Below the pieces are notes generated by a model, which had not been told where the DNA came from, did not search any database, and saw only the letters and a list, made by a program, of their open reading frames with translations. From NCBI RefSeq assembly GCF_001713355.1, contig NZ_CP016448.1, forward strand, positions 2,294,001 through 2,358,000: a stretch of DNA of 64,000 bases, given 5' to 3'. Of this stretch, positions 1 through 8,700 are shown in pieces. The translations under genes and the position numbers were made by a program. Numbering within the stretch: the stretch's first letter is position 1; each line of letters opens with the position of its first letter. Origin of the DNA: Methyloversatilis sp. RAC08. GTDB taxonomy: Bacteria; Pseudomonadota; Gammaproteobacteria; Burkholderiales; Rhodocyclaceae.

Positions 1-463
1 GCAGGTTCAGGTAGGCCTTGCCGTCGTTGAGGCCGGCCAGCAGCGCGCTGTAGGCGCTGTCTGCTGTGCCGCCGTTCGCGGTGATGAAAGCGGCGTTGTA
101 GCTCGTTGCCAGCTTCATGTCGAAGGTTTCCATGTAGCTGCCGGACGTCACGCCAGCCGGAAACCCCGGAAACGTGGGCGTCGGGGTCGCAACGCCTGCG
201 GTGCCTTCGCCGGCGAGGGCCGTACAGCAATGGATGTGCGCCACGGTCAGCGTACCGAGCAATCCGCTGAAGCTGGCGTCGATGGTCATCATCCGCAGAT
301 CGAGATCCAGTGTCAGCGTAACGCTGCCGGTCCCAGGCGACTCATTGGGCGGCGCCTCTGCCGGGCCGCTGAGCGTGGCGAAATATTCGACTTCCTGGGC
401 GAGGGCGGGCGATGCAAGGGTGGTGGCGGCAAGCAGTGCGGCAACAACGCGAATCCTGTTCAT
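1..463 (-). CDS. CHRD-domain exported protein (3' end outside window)
   Basis: The reading frame starts at an ATG at 463 and runs off the left edge, so only about 154 N-terminal residues are visible. The first ~22 residues are a clear Sec signal peptide ending in SPALAQ. The rest matches the CHRD (chordin-like) domain: a GPAEAPPNESPGTG opening, an AHIH motif near residue 76 and a closing NDGKAYLNL stretch. CHRD proteins are exported and of largely unknown function. In betaproteobacteria many carry a C-terminal PEP-CTERM sorting tail, which would lie beyond the edge here. It is divergent from the helicase gene, with ~210 bp between the two starts. Domain call is fairly sure; function is unknown. 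Confidence 0.75.
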   Translation of the reverse strand, partial: MNRIRVVAALLAATTLASPALAQEVEYFATLSGPAEAPPNESPGTGSVTLTLDLDLRMMTIDASFSGLLGTLTVAHIHCCTALAGEGTAGVATPTPTFPGFPAGVTSGSYMETFDMKLATSYNAAFITANGGTADSAYSALLAGLNDGKAYLNL

Positions 464-674
464 GGGTCTGACCTCCGGAAGGGGTGAAACGACAGAAGAC
501 GGTATGAACGGACCCAGGGTGCCGACAGGCCTGCATGGATCCGGTCCTTACTGGATAGTGCAAAAATGTTACGGGCGATAGCGGTATATGGATGCAGTCG
601 TGCACCCGGGAGGCGGGATAACCGGGTTAACATCAAGGCGCCCCGTATCCAGCGTCATCCGACGCGACCTCCCC

Positions 675-2681
675 ATGCTGTCCGACCTGAACGCACCGCA
701 ACGCGAGGCGGTGAAATACCTCGACGGTCCGTTGCTGGTGCTCGCCGGCGCCGGCTCGGGCAAGACGCGCGTCATCACGCGCAAGATCGGCTATCTGGTG
801 AACGAGTGCGGCATCGAGCCGCGCCACATCGCGGCCATCACCTTCACCAACAAGGCGGCGAAGGAAATGCAGGAGCGCGCGTCGCATCTGCTCGACGGCC
901 GCGCCGGCCGGCAGCTCAACATATCGACCTTCCATGCGCTGGGTGCAAAGATGCTGCGCATCGAGGCCAAGGCGGCCGGACTGAAGCCGGCGTTTTCCAT
1001 CCTGGACGCGTCCGACGCGCTGTCGGTCGTGCAGGACATATCGAAGGAATCCGACAAGGCGCGGCTGCGTGCGCTGGTGTCGCGCATGTCCGGCTGGAAG
1101 AACGCGCTGTTGACCCCCGCGGCCGTTGCGCCGCTCGTCACCAACGAAGCGGAGGCGATCACGCTGCGCGTCTATGAAGAGTACGAACGAACGCTGCGCG
1201 CGTATCAGGCGGTCGATTTCGACGACCTGATCGGTCTGCCGGCGCGTCTGCTCGAAACTGACCCCGACCTGCTGGCGCGCTGGCAGTCGCGGTTGCGCTA
1301 CCTGCTGATCGACGAATACCAGGACACCAACCGCTGTCAGTACCAGATCGTGAAGCTGCTGGCCGGCAGCCGCGGCGCGTTCACCGCGGTCGGCGACGAC
1401 GATCAGGCCATCTACGCCTGGCGCGGCGCCGACGTGGAAAACCTGCGCACGCTGCAGACCGACTACCCCAAGCTCAAGGTGATCAAGCTGGAACAGAACT
1501 ACCGTTCGATGCAGCGCATCCTCGCAGCGGCGAACACGCTCATTTCCAGCAACCAGAAGCTGTTCGAGAAGAAGCTGTGGTCCGACATGGGGCGCGGCGA
1601 CCCGATCACGCTGATGGTGGCGCGCGACGCCGAGCACGAAGCCGAATGCATCGCCATGCGCATCGCGGCGCACAAGTTCGAACACCGCGGCAAGTTCGGC
1701 GACTACGCGGTGCTGTATCGCGGCAACCATCAGGCGCGCGTCATCGAAACCGCGCTGCGCGAACAGAAGATTCCGTATCTGGTCAGCGGCGGGCAGTCCT
1801 TCTTCGATCGCGCCGAAATCAAGGACGTGATGGCCTATCTGCGACTGGTCGCCAACAGCAACGACGACCCGGCCTTCATCCGCGCGGTGACCACGCCGCG
1901 CCGCGGCATCGGCGGCACCAGCCTGGAAGCGCTCGGCACCTATGCCGGCGAGCGCCACATCAGCCTGTTTGCCGCGCTGTTCGAAACCGGCGCCGAACAC
2001 GCGCTGCCGGCGCGCGCGCTGACGCCGCTGCGCGAATTCGGCGACTTCATCAACCGTCTCGAATGGCGTGCCCGCACCGAAGCACCGCGCCTGTTGCTGG
2101 AAGACCTGCTGCGCGGCATCGGCTACGAAACCTGGCTGTTCGAGCAGTTCGAACCGAAGGAGGCGGAAACGCGCTGGAACAATGTGCGCGATTTCGTCGA
2201 CTGGATGGGGCGCAAGGGCGAGGAAGACGGCAAGACCTTGCTCGAACTGACGCAGACCGTCGCGCTGATCACGATGCTCGACAAGCGCGACGACGACGAG
2301 GCGCGCGACGCGGTGCAGCTGTCCACACTGCATGCGTCCAAGGGGCTGGAATACCCGCACGTGTTCCTGGTCGGGCTGGAGGAGGGCATCCTGCCGCACC
2401 GCGAGTCGATCGAGGAAGGGCGCATCGAGGAAGAGCGCCGGCTGATGTATGTCGGCATCACGCGCGCCCGGCGCACGCTGACGCTGAGCCATTGCGAGCG
2501 TCGGCGCAGCGGGCGCGAATCGCGCGACTGCGAACCGTCGCGCTTCATCGCCGAAATGGGCGAAGACGTGCAGCGCCCGAACACCGACGCCGCGCCCAAA
2601 GCCGAACAGCGCGCCGCCAACGTGGCGCGGCTGGAATCGCTCAAGGCCTTGCTGGGCGGCACGCCACCGCCCAAGGCGTAG
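675..2681 (+). CDS. rep: ATP-dependent DNA helicase Rep (UvrD/PcrA superfamily 1)
   Basis: A 668-residue SF1A 3'-5' helicase that unwinds DNA, probably at stalled replication forks. Visible motifs: Walker A AGAGSGKT near residue 25, AITFTNKAA (motif Ia), DEYQDT (Walker B, motif II), GDDDQAIYAWRGA (motif III), a QNYRS motif, and the C-terminal LSTLHASKGLEYPHV and YVGITRAR motifs. Length fits Rep (about 670) better than UvrD (about 720). The ATG at 675 was chosen over an upstream in-frame start at 588 because the protein then begins directly with the conserved LNAPQREAV segment. It ends just before a bidirectional hairpin terminator shared with the convergent cytochrome gene. Confidence 0.93.
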   Translation: MLSDLNAPQREAVKYLDGPLLVLAGAGSGKTRVITRKIGYLVNECGIEPRHIAAITFTNKAAKEMQERASHLLDGRAGRQLNISTFHALGAKMLRIEAKAAGLKPAFSILDASDALSVVQDISKESDKARLRALVSRMSGWKNALLTPAAVAPLVTNEAEAITLRVYEEYERTLRAYQAVDFDDLIGLPARLLETDPDLLARWQSRLRYLLIDEYQDTNRCQYQIVKLLAGSRGAFTAVGDDDQAIYAWRGADVENLRTLQTDYPKLKVIKLEQNYRSMQRILAAANTLISSNQKLFEKKLWSDMGRGDPITLMVARDAEHEAECIAMRIAAHKFEHRGKFGDYAVLYRGNHQARVIETALREQKIPYLVSGGQSFFDRAEIKDVMAYLRLVANSNDDPAFIRAVTTPRRGIGGTSLEALGTYAGERHISLFAALFETGAEHALPARALTPLREFGDFINRLEWRARTEAPRLLLEDLLRGIGYETWLFEQFEPKEAETRWNNVRDFVDWMGRKGEEDGKTLLELTQTVALITMLDKRDDDEARDAVQLSTLHASKGLEYPHVFLVGLEEGILPHRESIEEGRIEEERRLMYVGITRARRTLTLSHCERRRSGRESRDCEPSRFIAEMGEDVQRPNTDAAPKAEQRAANVARLESLKALLGGTPPPKA

Positions 2682-2721
2682 GTGGGCGCGACGGCGTGGA
2701 GCGCCGGCACCGGATGGACGT

Positions 2722-2754
2722 AAAAAAGCCCGCCGGGTCGCGGCGGGCTTTTCC
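2722..2754. terminator. Bidirectional rho-independent terminator
   Basis: A run of A residues, a GC-rich stem (agcccgccg / cggcgggct) with a short ggtcg loop, and a run of T residues. The symmetric A and T tracts let it stop both rep from the left and the cytochrome gene from the right, which converge here. Confidence 0.75.
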
Positions 2755-2768
2755 GGAAGCGCGGTGCC

Positions 2769-3653
2769 TTACTTGACGGCCGCCACCATGACTTCAACGG
2801 CTGCCTTGACCTCGGCATCCTTCAACGTCACGTTGCCACCCTTGGCCGGCATCGCGCCCTTGCCCTTGATCGCGTTGTTAACCATCGAATCAAGTCCGGT
2901 CGCGAGCCGCGCCGACCACTGTCCCTTGTCGCCGAACTTCGGCGCACCGGCCACGCCCATCGCGTGGCAGGCGGCGCAGGCCTTGTTGTACACCGCCTGA
3001 CCGTCGATGCCGGCGGCCGGCGCAGCGGCAGGTGCGGCGGCAGCAACCGGTGCGTCGTCGTAGGCCGCGGCCGCGATCGCCGGCACTTCGATCGGCGTCG
3101 GGGCCGGTGCCGCGGCCGCAGGTTCGGGCGCCGGTGCGGCAGCCGCTGGCGCGGCATCTTCCATCGCGGGCTCGGCAAACTTGCCGCCCGATTCGTTCGC
3201 CATGTAGGCCACCGCGCGGGTGATTTCAGCTTCGGTCAGTGCAGCGTTGCCGCCCTTGGCGGGCATCGCGCCCTTGCCATTCACTGCCGAATGCACCAGC
3301 GCTTCCAGACCGGTCGCGATGCGGCTGGCCCAGCCCGCGTTGTCGCCCAGCTTCGGCGCGCCTGCGGCACCGGCGTCATGACAGGCCGCACAGGCCGCCT
3401 TGTACACCTGCACACCGGTCTTCGGACCTGCAGCGGCGGAATCCGCTTCACCGAGTTCGACCCGCGCCACCGGCTGGATACCCGCCGCGATGATTTCCGG
3501 ATTGGCCGTGTCAAGACCCTTGTAGCCCGACAGCACGAATTGGGCAACCAGCACTGCGATGCCCACAAACACCACAAACGACAGTACAACGACCGCCGCC
3601 AGCTGCTGCGGCGTCTTGATGAAAGACTCGTGTTCCTCGTGCGCGTCCGACAT
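2769..3653 (-). CDS. Membrane-anchored diheme cytochrome c (c5-like tandem)
   Basis: A 294-residue electron-transfer protein. One N-terminal membrane helix (residues ~20-42) anchors two periplasmic cytochrome c domains joined by an Ala/Pro-rich linker of about 60 residues (~165-220). Heme-binding CAACH motifs lie at 88-92 and 226-230. Each domain ends with a GAMPAKGG segment that supplies the Met axial ligand. The two domains are clearly homologous and probably arose by internal duplication. The ATG at 3653 has a good ribosome-binding site (aaagga) and starts just before the helix; the longer upstream frame runs into the promoter and tRNA region and was rejected. Its partner oxidase or reductase is not visible nearby. 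Confidence 0.9.
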   Translation of the reverse strand: MSDAHEEHESFIKTPQQLAAVVVLSFVVFVGIAVLVAQFVLSGYKGLDTANPEIIAAGIQPVARVELGEADSAAAGPKTGVQVYKAACAACHDAGAAGAPKLGDNAGWASRIATGLEALVHSAVNGKGAMPAKGGNAALTEAEITRAVAYMANESGGKFAEPAMEDAAPAAAAPAPEPAAAAPAPTPIEVPAIAAAAYDDAPVAAAAPAAAPAAGIDGQAVYNKACAACHAMGVAGAPKFGDKGQWSARLATGLDSMVNNAIKGKGAMPAKGGNVTLKDAEVKAAVEVMVAAVK

Positions 3654-3702
3654 GGTGTGCGTTCCTTTGAAAACCTTGTGACAGGTGAAAACAAAACGCG
3701 CC

Positions 3703-3708
3703 ATTATA
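3703..3708 (-). promoter_or_regulatory. Candidate -10 element of the cytochrome gene
   Basis: On the minus strand this reads TATAAT, the exact sigma-70 -10 consensus, about 50 nt upstream of the cytochrome start codon. I see no convincing -35 hexamer at 16-18 nt spacing, so this is only a candidate. Confidence 0.3.
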
Positions 3709-3842
3709 GCGGCAGCGAGCCGCTTTCGCCTCACCTGCAACAGCGCGCCATGGACGCGTCCGGGCAAAGCCGCTATCCTTTGCACCGTTCTGATCGTGTT
3801 TTCCGGTCGGTCCCCGGGGCTCCCCGCCCCCGATACACCCAA

Positions 3843-3919
3843 GCGCCTGTAGCTCAGCTGGATAGAGTACTGCCCTCCGAAGGCAGGGGTCGTGCGTTCG
3901 AATCGCGCCAGGCGCGCCA
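3843..3919 (+). tRNA. tRNA-Arg (anticodon CCG)
   Basis: A 77-nt cloverleaf. Acceptor stem gcgcctg pairs with caggcgc; the D-arm contains the agctggata loop; the anticodon stem ctgcc/ggcag encloses ctccgaa, giving anticodon CCG; the T-arm has the ttcgaat loop. The CCA end is encoded. CCG reads the CGG arginine codon. It is followed at once by a strong terminator, so it looks like a single-gene transcription unit. Confidence 0.95.
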
Positions 3920-3926
3920 GATTCAA

Positions 3927-3964
3927 GAAAGGGCCGGATCTTTGCGATCCGGCCCTTTTTGTCT
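3927..3964 (+). terminator. Rho-independent terminator of tRNA-Arg
   Basis: A perfect 10-bp stem (gggccggatc / gatccggccc) with a tttgc loop, followed by a run of five Ts and more T-rich sequence, 8-12 nt after the tRNA CCA end. Confidence 0.85.
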
Positions 3965-4100
3965 TTCAACAGTGTCGCGGGCGGTCATGTCCACCAGCGG
4001 ATTCGTTCCGTATTCGCCCCACGATTCGCGCCGTCAACATGAATCGCATTGTTCTTCCAGACACCCTGCAGCCTCGCGACAGAGGCGGGACGAAGGCTTC

Positions 4101-5246
4101 ATGAAATCCACGCTGCTCGCATCGACCCTTTCGCTTATCGTCGCATTGCCACTTGCCGTAGGCGCTGCCGACCCCGCACCGGGCGAATTTGCCTTCAGCG
4201 GCGACGCGCGGCTGGGCTACTTCGGTCGCGAGCGCGAAGATCGCAACGGCAGTCGCAGCGACGAAAGTGACTGGCGTATCCGGGTTCGCCCCGGTGTCCT
4301 CTGGCAGGTGACCACGGAACTGAGCGCCAAGGCCCGCTTCGCGGGGCGCTACTCGACCGACGACAGCAACGACAACCACTACGAATTCTTCACCGCGATC
4401 CCGCAGAGCGACGGCCTGGGCTTCGGCGATTCGACCATCGACGAGCTCCATCTGCGTTACAAGCCCGGCAACTGGGACGTGAAGGTGGGTCGCATGCAGA
4501 CCAGCTTCGAACTGGAGGGCATCGCGAAGAAATCGCTGAGCCGCAACGATTCGCCCAACACCGACATCACGTGGACAGACGGCATTCACGCCCGCTACGT
4601 CGACGCCGCAGGCTGGAACTACCACGTCATCCTCCAGCGCAGCGAGGACGACGGCCCCACCACCGTTCGGCGCAGTCCGCTGGCGTTCACGGAGTCGGCC
4701 AGCCACGCCACTTACTATTTCGGCATGGAACGGAAGGACCCGAACGGTCGCTTCCTGCAGCTCGGATGGGATATCACCTACATACCCAGCGCGCTGCGCA
4801 CGGACGGCACCGCAGCCGGTCGCATCGACGATTATCTGGGCATCGCCGGCCGCATGGCGCTGCAATGGCGGCTCGCCGGTGGGATGCGGTTCGTCTGGGC
4901 AGGTGAAGCCGGCTTCGCGCCCAATACATCGACCGAAGCGGCGCTGCGTCTGTCGGGCTCCGGAGATGCGAGCGGGCTGGCTTTCCAGACCTCGGTCAAT
5001 CTCGTGGATTTCGCACCCGGCCATGGTGTCGGGCTCGTCTATGGTCAGGCGGGCGGAGGCTGGCTGCTGTCACCCGATTTCGGCAACAATCAGGAACTGC
5101 TGGAACTGCGCTACCAGTGGAAACTGTCCGCCACGCAGTCGATCGAGACACGGGTGCGCCAGCGGCGCGATCTGGAGCAGCGAACCGATGCGGCCCGGAA
5201 GCGTGTCGACGACGATGTCTACGTCCGGTTCACGCAGCGCTTCTGA
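4101..5246 (+). CDS. Porin-like outer-membrane beta-barrel protein
   Basis: A 381-residue protein with a signal peptide (MKSTLLASTL start, cleavage near VGAA-DPA). The rest alternates polar and hydrophobic residues in short strands rich in Gly and aromatic residues, and it ends in Phe (RFTQRF), the usual signature for BAM-assembled outer-membrane barrels. The segments DELHLRYKPGNWDVKVGRMQ and LELRYQWKLS resemble strands of alginate-type or phosphate-selective porins. The exact family and substrate cannot be told by eye. The ATG at 4101 precedes the signal peptide directly. It stands alone between the tRNA and a small hypothetical gene. Confidence 0.7.
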   Translation: MKSTLLASTLSLIVALPLAVGAADPAPGEFAFSGDARLGYFGREREDRNGSRSDESDWRIRVRPGVLWQVTTELSAKARFAGRYSTDDSNDNHYEFFTAIPQSDGLGFGDSTIDELHLRYKPGNWDVKVGRMQTSFELEGIAKKSLSRNDSPNTDITWTDGIHARYVDAAGWNYHVILQRSEDDGPTTVRRSPLAFTESASHATYYFGMERKDPNGRFLQLGWDITYIPSALRTDGTAAGRIDDYLGIAGRMALQWRLAGGMRFVWAGEAGFAPNTSTEAALRLSGSGDASGLAFQTSVNLVDFAPGHGVGLVYGQAGGGWLLSPDFGNNQELLELRYQWKLSATQSIETRVRQRRDLEQRTDAARKRVDDDVYVRFTQRF

Positions 5247-5312
5247 CAGCGTCGGCGGGCGCCGGACCCGGTGATCGATAATCCGCAATTTGCCGCTTCA
5301 TCATTCAAGTCC

Positions 5313-5948
5313 GTGAAGTCACTTCTTTACTTCGCTGTTGCCTGTGTCATCTGCACCGGCGTGCTGGCCGAAACCCATCTGGGCATCCGGCCGCTCGATT
5401 CGCTGGGCGAGGTACGGGCGCGTTTCCCGGATGCGCAGTTCGTGCGTATGGCGCCAGACTGGGCCGACGAGTCGCAGGTGCTGTTCTCGCTCACCGGCGG
5501 TGCGCTTCAGGGCCAGCTCCTCGTGCTGTTCATCGATGGGCGCCCGGACTACCGGCGTGAAATCGCGGATGGCTTCGCCGACGATCTCGATGCGCTGAAG
5601 TTGCTCGCGGCCGAGCGCGACGACCAGGCGCTGCGCGTGAGATGGGTGAGATGGGTGCCAGCCACGCCGCTGCGGGTGCAGGACGTGGTCGCGAAATACG
5701 GCCGGTGGGACGCGAGCGGGTTGTCGGACGACGGCGTCAGACTCTACCGGAGCTGGGACGCCCGGGGCATCACGGTGCTGCTGTCGGAAGACGAACAGTC
5801 GGTGCTGATGCTGGACTTCGTGTTTTCCGAAGACGAACAGCGCGACGCCTTCATTCGGCGTTACGGTCAGTTGCCGGCGTGGCTCAGGCCCGAGGTCGGG
5901 GCCACGGACGCACCGGGTGCGACGCCCCGGATCACGCCCGCACGGTGA
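5313..5948 (+). CDS. Hypothetical exported protein
   Basis: A protein of about 211 residues that I do not recognise. Starting at the GTG at 5313 gives a clean signal peptide (MKSLLYFAVACVICTGVLA, cleavage before ETHLG). Another GTG at 5271 would add 14 residues and spoil it, so 5313 is preferred. The mature part begins LGIRPLDSLGEVRARFPDA, as in small periplasmic proteins that recognise a partner through an N-terminal helix, and continues as a mixed alpha/beta domain with a Pro-rich tail. It follows the porin-like gene by about 65 nt on the same strand, so the two may be co-transcribed. No function proposed. Confidence 0.6.
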   Translation: MKSLLYFAVACVICTGVLAETHLGIRPLDSLGEVRARFPDAQFVRMAPDWADESQVLFSLTGGALQGQLLVLFIDGRPDYRREIADGFADDLDALKLLAAERDDQALRVRWVRWVPATPLRVQDVVAKYGRWDASGLSDDGVRLYRSWDARGITVLLSEDEQSVLMLDFVFSEDEQRDAFIRRYGQLPAWLRPEVGATDAPGATPRITPAR

Positions 5949-5975
5949 CGCCGCCCGGTGCGGGCGGGTGGCCTT

Positions 5976-6629
5976 TCAACCGTCGCCGCGCGCCACCTTC
6001 GCTTCGTAGTCTTCAAGCGTGATGACGCCTTCCTTTTCAGCGCGCGCGACCTCGTGTCCGGGCAGCACGTCCTGCACCATGTCGAGCCGCTTCCACAGCG
6101 CGAGCGGCGTTTCGCAGGCGGCCCTGGGCACGTACTTCGACTGATCCAGCTTCCTGTAGCGATGAATGTAGCGCGGGCAATTCACCCACACCTTCGTGAC
6201 GGTCACCCGCACCAGATACTTCGCTTCGGTGTATTCGGCCATCAGCGGATGGTCACGCAGAAATTCGGCGGTGCCTTGAACACGCACGCGGTGCGGCGTT
6301 TCGAAGTCGATGAACAGCAGGCCGACGCGCGCCTGGCCGACGATATTGCCCATCGAGTAAAACATGCCGTTGCCGTCGTAGCCGGGGAACACCAGTGTCT
6401 GTGCGTCGATCACCTTCACGACGCCGGTCGGCCCGCCCTTGTACGACACGGTCGGGTTGCCTTCGGGATCGACGGTCGACAGAAAAAACATGTCGCGCCC
6501 CTCGATGAAGGCTTTTTCCTCGTCGGTGATCGTTTCGTGGATCCAGTTCTGGTCCAGCATGTCGGCCAGTTTCGTGGTGCCGAATTCCTGCTGCAGCGCG
6601 CGGTGTTCGTCGGCGTAGATTGAAGCCAT
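5976..6629 (-). CDS. Pyridoxamine 5'-phosphate oxidase-family flavoprotein
   Basis: A 217-residue split-barrel protein of the PNPOx-like superfamily. The core FLSTVDPEGNPTVSYKGG and the following VFPGYDGNGMFYSMGNI and VGLLFIDFETPHRVRVQG segments form the FMN-binding barrel; residues after ~140 form a helical extension (KVWVNCPRYIHRYRKL) typical of the stress-related subgroup and not of true PdxH. It probably binds FMN or F420-like flavin; the substrate is unknown. Start at 6629 is supported by an excellent ribosome-binding site (aggagg) directly upstream. Confidence 0.8.
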   Translation of the reverse strand: MASIYADEHRALQQEFGTTKLADMLDQNWIHETITDEEKAFIEGRDMFFLSTVDPEGNPTVSYKGGPTGVVKVIDAQTLVFPGYDGNGMFYSMGNIVGQARVGLLFIDFETPHRVRVQGTAEFLRDHPLMAEYTEAKYLVRVTVTKVWVNCPRYIHRYRKLDQSKYVPRAACETPLALWKRLDMVQDVLPGHEVARAEKEGVITLEDYEAKVARGDG

Positions 6630-6718
6630 GTCTCCTCCTGAGGTCTGTGTTCCGGCGTACGGCGTCAGCCGTCGCGCGCATCCGGTGCCCGGGCGCCGGT
6701 GGAGGATACCCCAGCGGA

Positions 6719-6743
6719 ACACCCGGCCGTGCGGGCCGGGTGC
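6719..6743 (-). terminator. GC-rich hairpin downstream of the beta-barrel gene
   Basis: An inverted repeat acccggcc / ggccgggt around a 5-nt loop, about 35 nt past the stop codon of the upstream minus-strand gene. There is no real T tract, so it may stall rather than terminate transcription. Confidence 0.3.
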
Positions 6744-6775
6744 GGGAGCGGGCTGGCTGCCGGAAGGTGGGCGGA

Positions 6776-7402
6776 TCAGAAGCGGAAGAGCGCGCCGAGT
6801 GACCAGGTGTCCACGTCACCGCTGCCGGTGTTGCTGCCGCCAAGGCTGTCGTAGCGGGTGAATTCGCCGCGCAGCCCGATCGATGGCGTCAGCGCATAAC
6901 CCACGCCCAGGCCATACAGGCCGCTCCAGTCGCGGTCCTGTCCCGTGCCGGCGGCCGCACCGCCGGGGCCGGTTACGTCGACATCGGCTTCGACCTTGGC
7001 GTGGATGCCGCCGAGCCGGCCGAATACCGAAAACTTCTCGCCCACCGGCAGGATGCCCAGTACCGATGCGGTCCAGCCATGGGCATCGATCTGCGCACGC
7101 GCACTGCCACCGGTGAAGCCGGCCCGGTAGCGCGCGCTGCCGAAGTCGGCGTAACCAAGTTCGAATGCCAGATAGGGGTTGAGCTGATAGCCGAGCGACA
7201 CGCCGTAGTGCGTGTCGTGCTCATCCACGCTGGAACGCAGACCGGTGGCACCGGCCGATACCAGTGCTGCATCGGTCTCGCTGCGACCCATGTCGACGTT
7301 CGAGCGGCCGATCGAGGCGCCGACATAGAAGTCGCCCGCCAGCGTGGACGACGCGGCGAGCGACAGCAGGGCACCACACAGCAGCGAAGGTTTGGTCATC
7401 AT
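6776..7402 (-). CDS. OmpA-like outer-membrane beta-barrel protein
   Basis: A 208-residue small outer-membrane barrel. A signal peptide of ~22 residues ends at STLAG; the mature protein begins DFYVGASIGRS and shows eight amphipathic strands such as YGVSLGYQLNPYLAFELGYAD, a YGLGVGYALTPSIGLRGEF strand near the end and a terminal WSLGALFRF ending in Phe. This is the OmpA membrane-domain / beta-barrel_2 family, without a periplasmic domain. Start codon at 7402 (tandem ATG ATG) has a good aaggag ribosome-binding site. It is divergent from the hydrolase gene; the shared ~200-bp spacer is notably AT-rich (agtatatacatatgac) near this gene's start. Confidence 0.82.
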   Translation of the reverse strand: MMTKPSLLCGALLSLAASSTLAGDFYVGASIGRSNVDMGRSETDAALVSAGATGLRSSVDEHDTHYGVSLGYQLNPYLAFELGYADFGSARYRAGFTGGSARAQIDAHGWTASVLGILPVGEKFSVFGRLGGIHAKVEADVDVTGPGGAAAGTGQDRDWSGLYGLGVGYALTPSIGLRGEFTRYDSLGGSNTGSGDVDTWSLGALFRF

Positions 7403-7606
7403 CGAATACTCCTTTGGAATGGAGCGGCGGAGTATATACATATGACAATGAGAAATGACTTCGGCATAACAATATGTGTCGCTGCTGCAACACCGGGGAA
7501 TTCCGGCGGCACATCGATGTCGATCAGCGCGATACCCGCTTGCACCCGCGGGCGGCCCGGTGCATCGTGCCCCGGCCACACCGCACGGCTACGCAGGAGA
7601 TTCAGC

Positions 7607-8497
7607 ATGAAACGCAAGACAGCCAAGGATTTCGCGCCCGAAGTGATGGCGCTGTTCGATCACTATGTGCACGGCGCCATCGACCGGCGCGGCTTTCTCG
7701 ATGCCGCCGCGCGCTTCGCGGTGGGTGGCGTGACGGCGTCGATGCTGCTCGAGGCGCTCAGTCCGAACTTCGCGCAGGCGCAGCAGGTGAAACCGGACGA
7801 CCCGGCGCTGAAGACCGACTACGTCGAGTACGCCACGCGTGGCGGCTACGGCAAGGTGCGCGGTTACCTCGCACAACCGGCGCAGGCGACCGGCCCGCTG
7901 CCGGCGGTTCTCGTGGTGCACGAAAACCGCGGCCTGAACCCGCACATCGAAGACGTTACGCGCCGGCTCGCGCTGGAGGGCTATCTCGCGCTGGCACCCG
8001 ACGCGCTGCATCCGCTCGGGGGATATCCGGGCAATGAAGACATGGCGCGCGAACTGTTCCAGCAGCTGGACCAGAAGAAGACGCGCGAAGACTTCGTGTC
8101 ACTGGCGCTCGCCTTCCGTGCGCACGATCTCGGCAACGGCAGGCTGGGGGTGGTCGGCTTCTGCTATGGCGGCGCCATCGCCAATTTCCTCGCGACGAAA
8201 CTGCCCGACCTGAATGCCGCGGTGCCGTTCTACGGCAGCCAGCCCCCGCTGGAAGACGTGCCGGCGATTGGTTCGCCGCTGTTGATCCACTACGCCGACC
8301 AGGACGAAAAGGTGAATGCCGGCGCCACCCGCTACGACGCTGCGCTGGTCACTGCCGGCAAGGCGTATCAGACCTATGTCTATCCGGGCACGCTGCACGG
8401 CTTCCACAACGACACCACGCCCCGCTACGACGAGCGCGCCGCCAGACTGGCCTGGCAGCGCACGCTGGATTTCTTCGCGCAGCATTTGCGCACCTGA
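7607..8497 (+). CDS. Dienelactone hydrolase-family alpha/beta hydrolase, exported
   Basis: A 296-residue alpha/beta hydrolase. The catalytic triad is readable: Cys186 in GFCYGG, Asp in HYADQDE (~231-233) and His264 in GTLHGF, with the conserved Glu106 in HENRG that interacts with the nucleophile in dienelactone hydrolases. The N-terminus holds DRRGFLDAAARFAVGG (26-41) followed by a cleavable Ala-rich stretch, which looks like a twin-arginine (Tat) export signal, so the enzyme probably acts in the periplasm. The family hydrolyses lactones and esters; the substrate here is not evident. Ribosome-binding site caggaga lies 7 nt before the ATG. Confidence 0.85.
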   Translation: MKRKTAKDFAPEVMALFDHYVHGAIDRRGFLDAAARFAVGGVTASMLLEALSPNFAQAQQVKPDDPALKTDYVEYATRGGYGKVRGYLAQPAQATGPLPAVLVVHENRGLNPHIEDVTRRLALEGYLALAPDALHPLGGYPGNEDMARELFQQLDQKKTREDFVSLALAFRAHDLGNGRLGVVGFCYGGAIANFLATKLPDLNAAVPFYGSQPPLEDVPAIGSPLLIHYADQDEKVNAGATRYDAALVTAGKAYQTYVYPGTLHGFHNDTTPRYDERAARLAWQRTLDFFAQHLRT

Positions 8498-8534
8498 AAA
8501 GGGCTGGATGCAGAGGCTGTGGGCAACTGCGGAA

Positions 8535-8659
8535 GCGGCGGCCTATGGGAGCGGCGGCCTGTGGGAGCGGCGGCCTGTGGGAGCGGCGGCCTCGCCGCGA
8601 TCGGCGCGTTGATCAACGATCATCGCGGCATCAATCGCGGCGAGGCCGCCGCTCCCACA
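8535..8659. repeat. REP-type palindrome with short tandem lead-in
   Basis: Three direct 16-bp units (gcggcggcct followed by gtggga or atggga) at 8535, 8551 and 8567 run into a large inverted repeat whose perfect 26-bp arms are at 8576-8601 and 8634-8659. The same 26-bp arms occur again at 35043-35068 and 35100-35125. This is the arrangement of paired repetitive extragenic palindromes. It fills much of the 400-bp gap between the hydrolase gene and the decayed IS element. Confidence 0.8.
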
Positions 8660-8700
8660 GGCGCCGCTTGTATGTTCTGCCTCGGCAAGTTGTAGTGAGA

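Noticed and set aside
8535-8583. CRISPR-like direct repeats
   Set aside because: The 16-bp units are contiguous with no spacers and no cas genes are nearby; they are part of a REP element.
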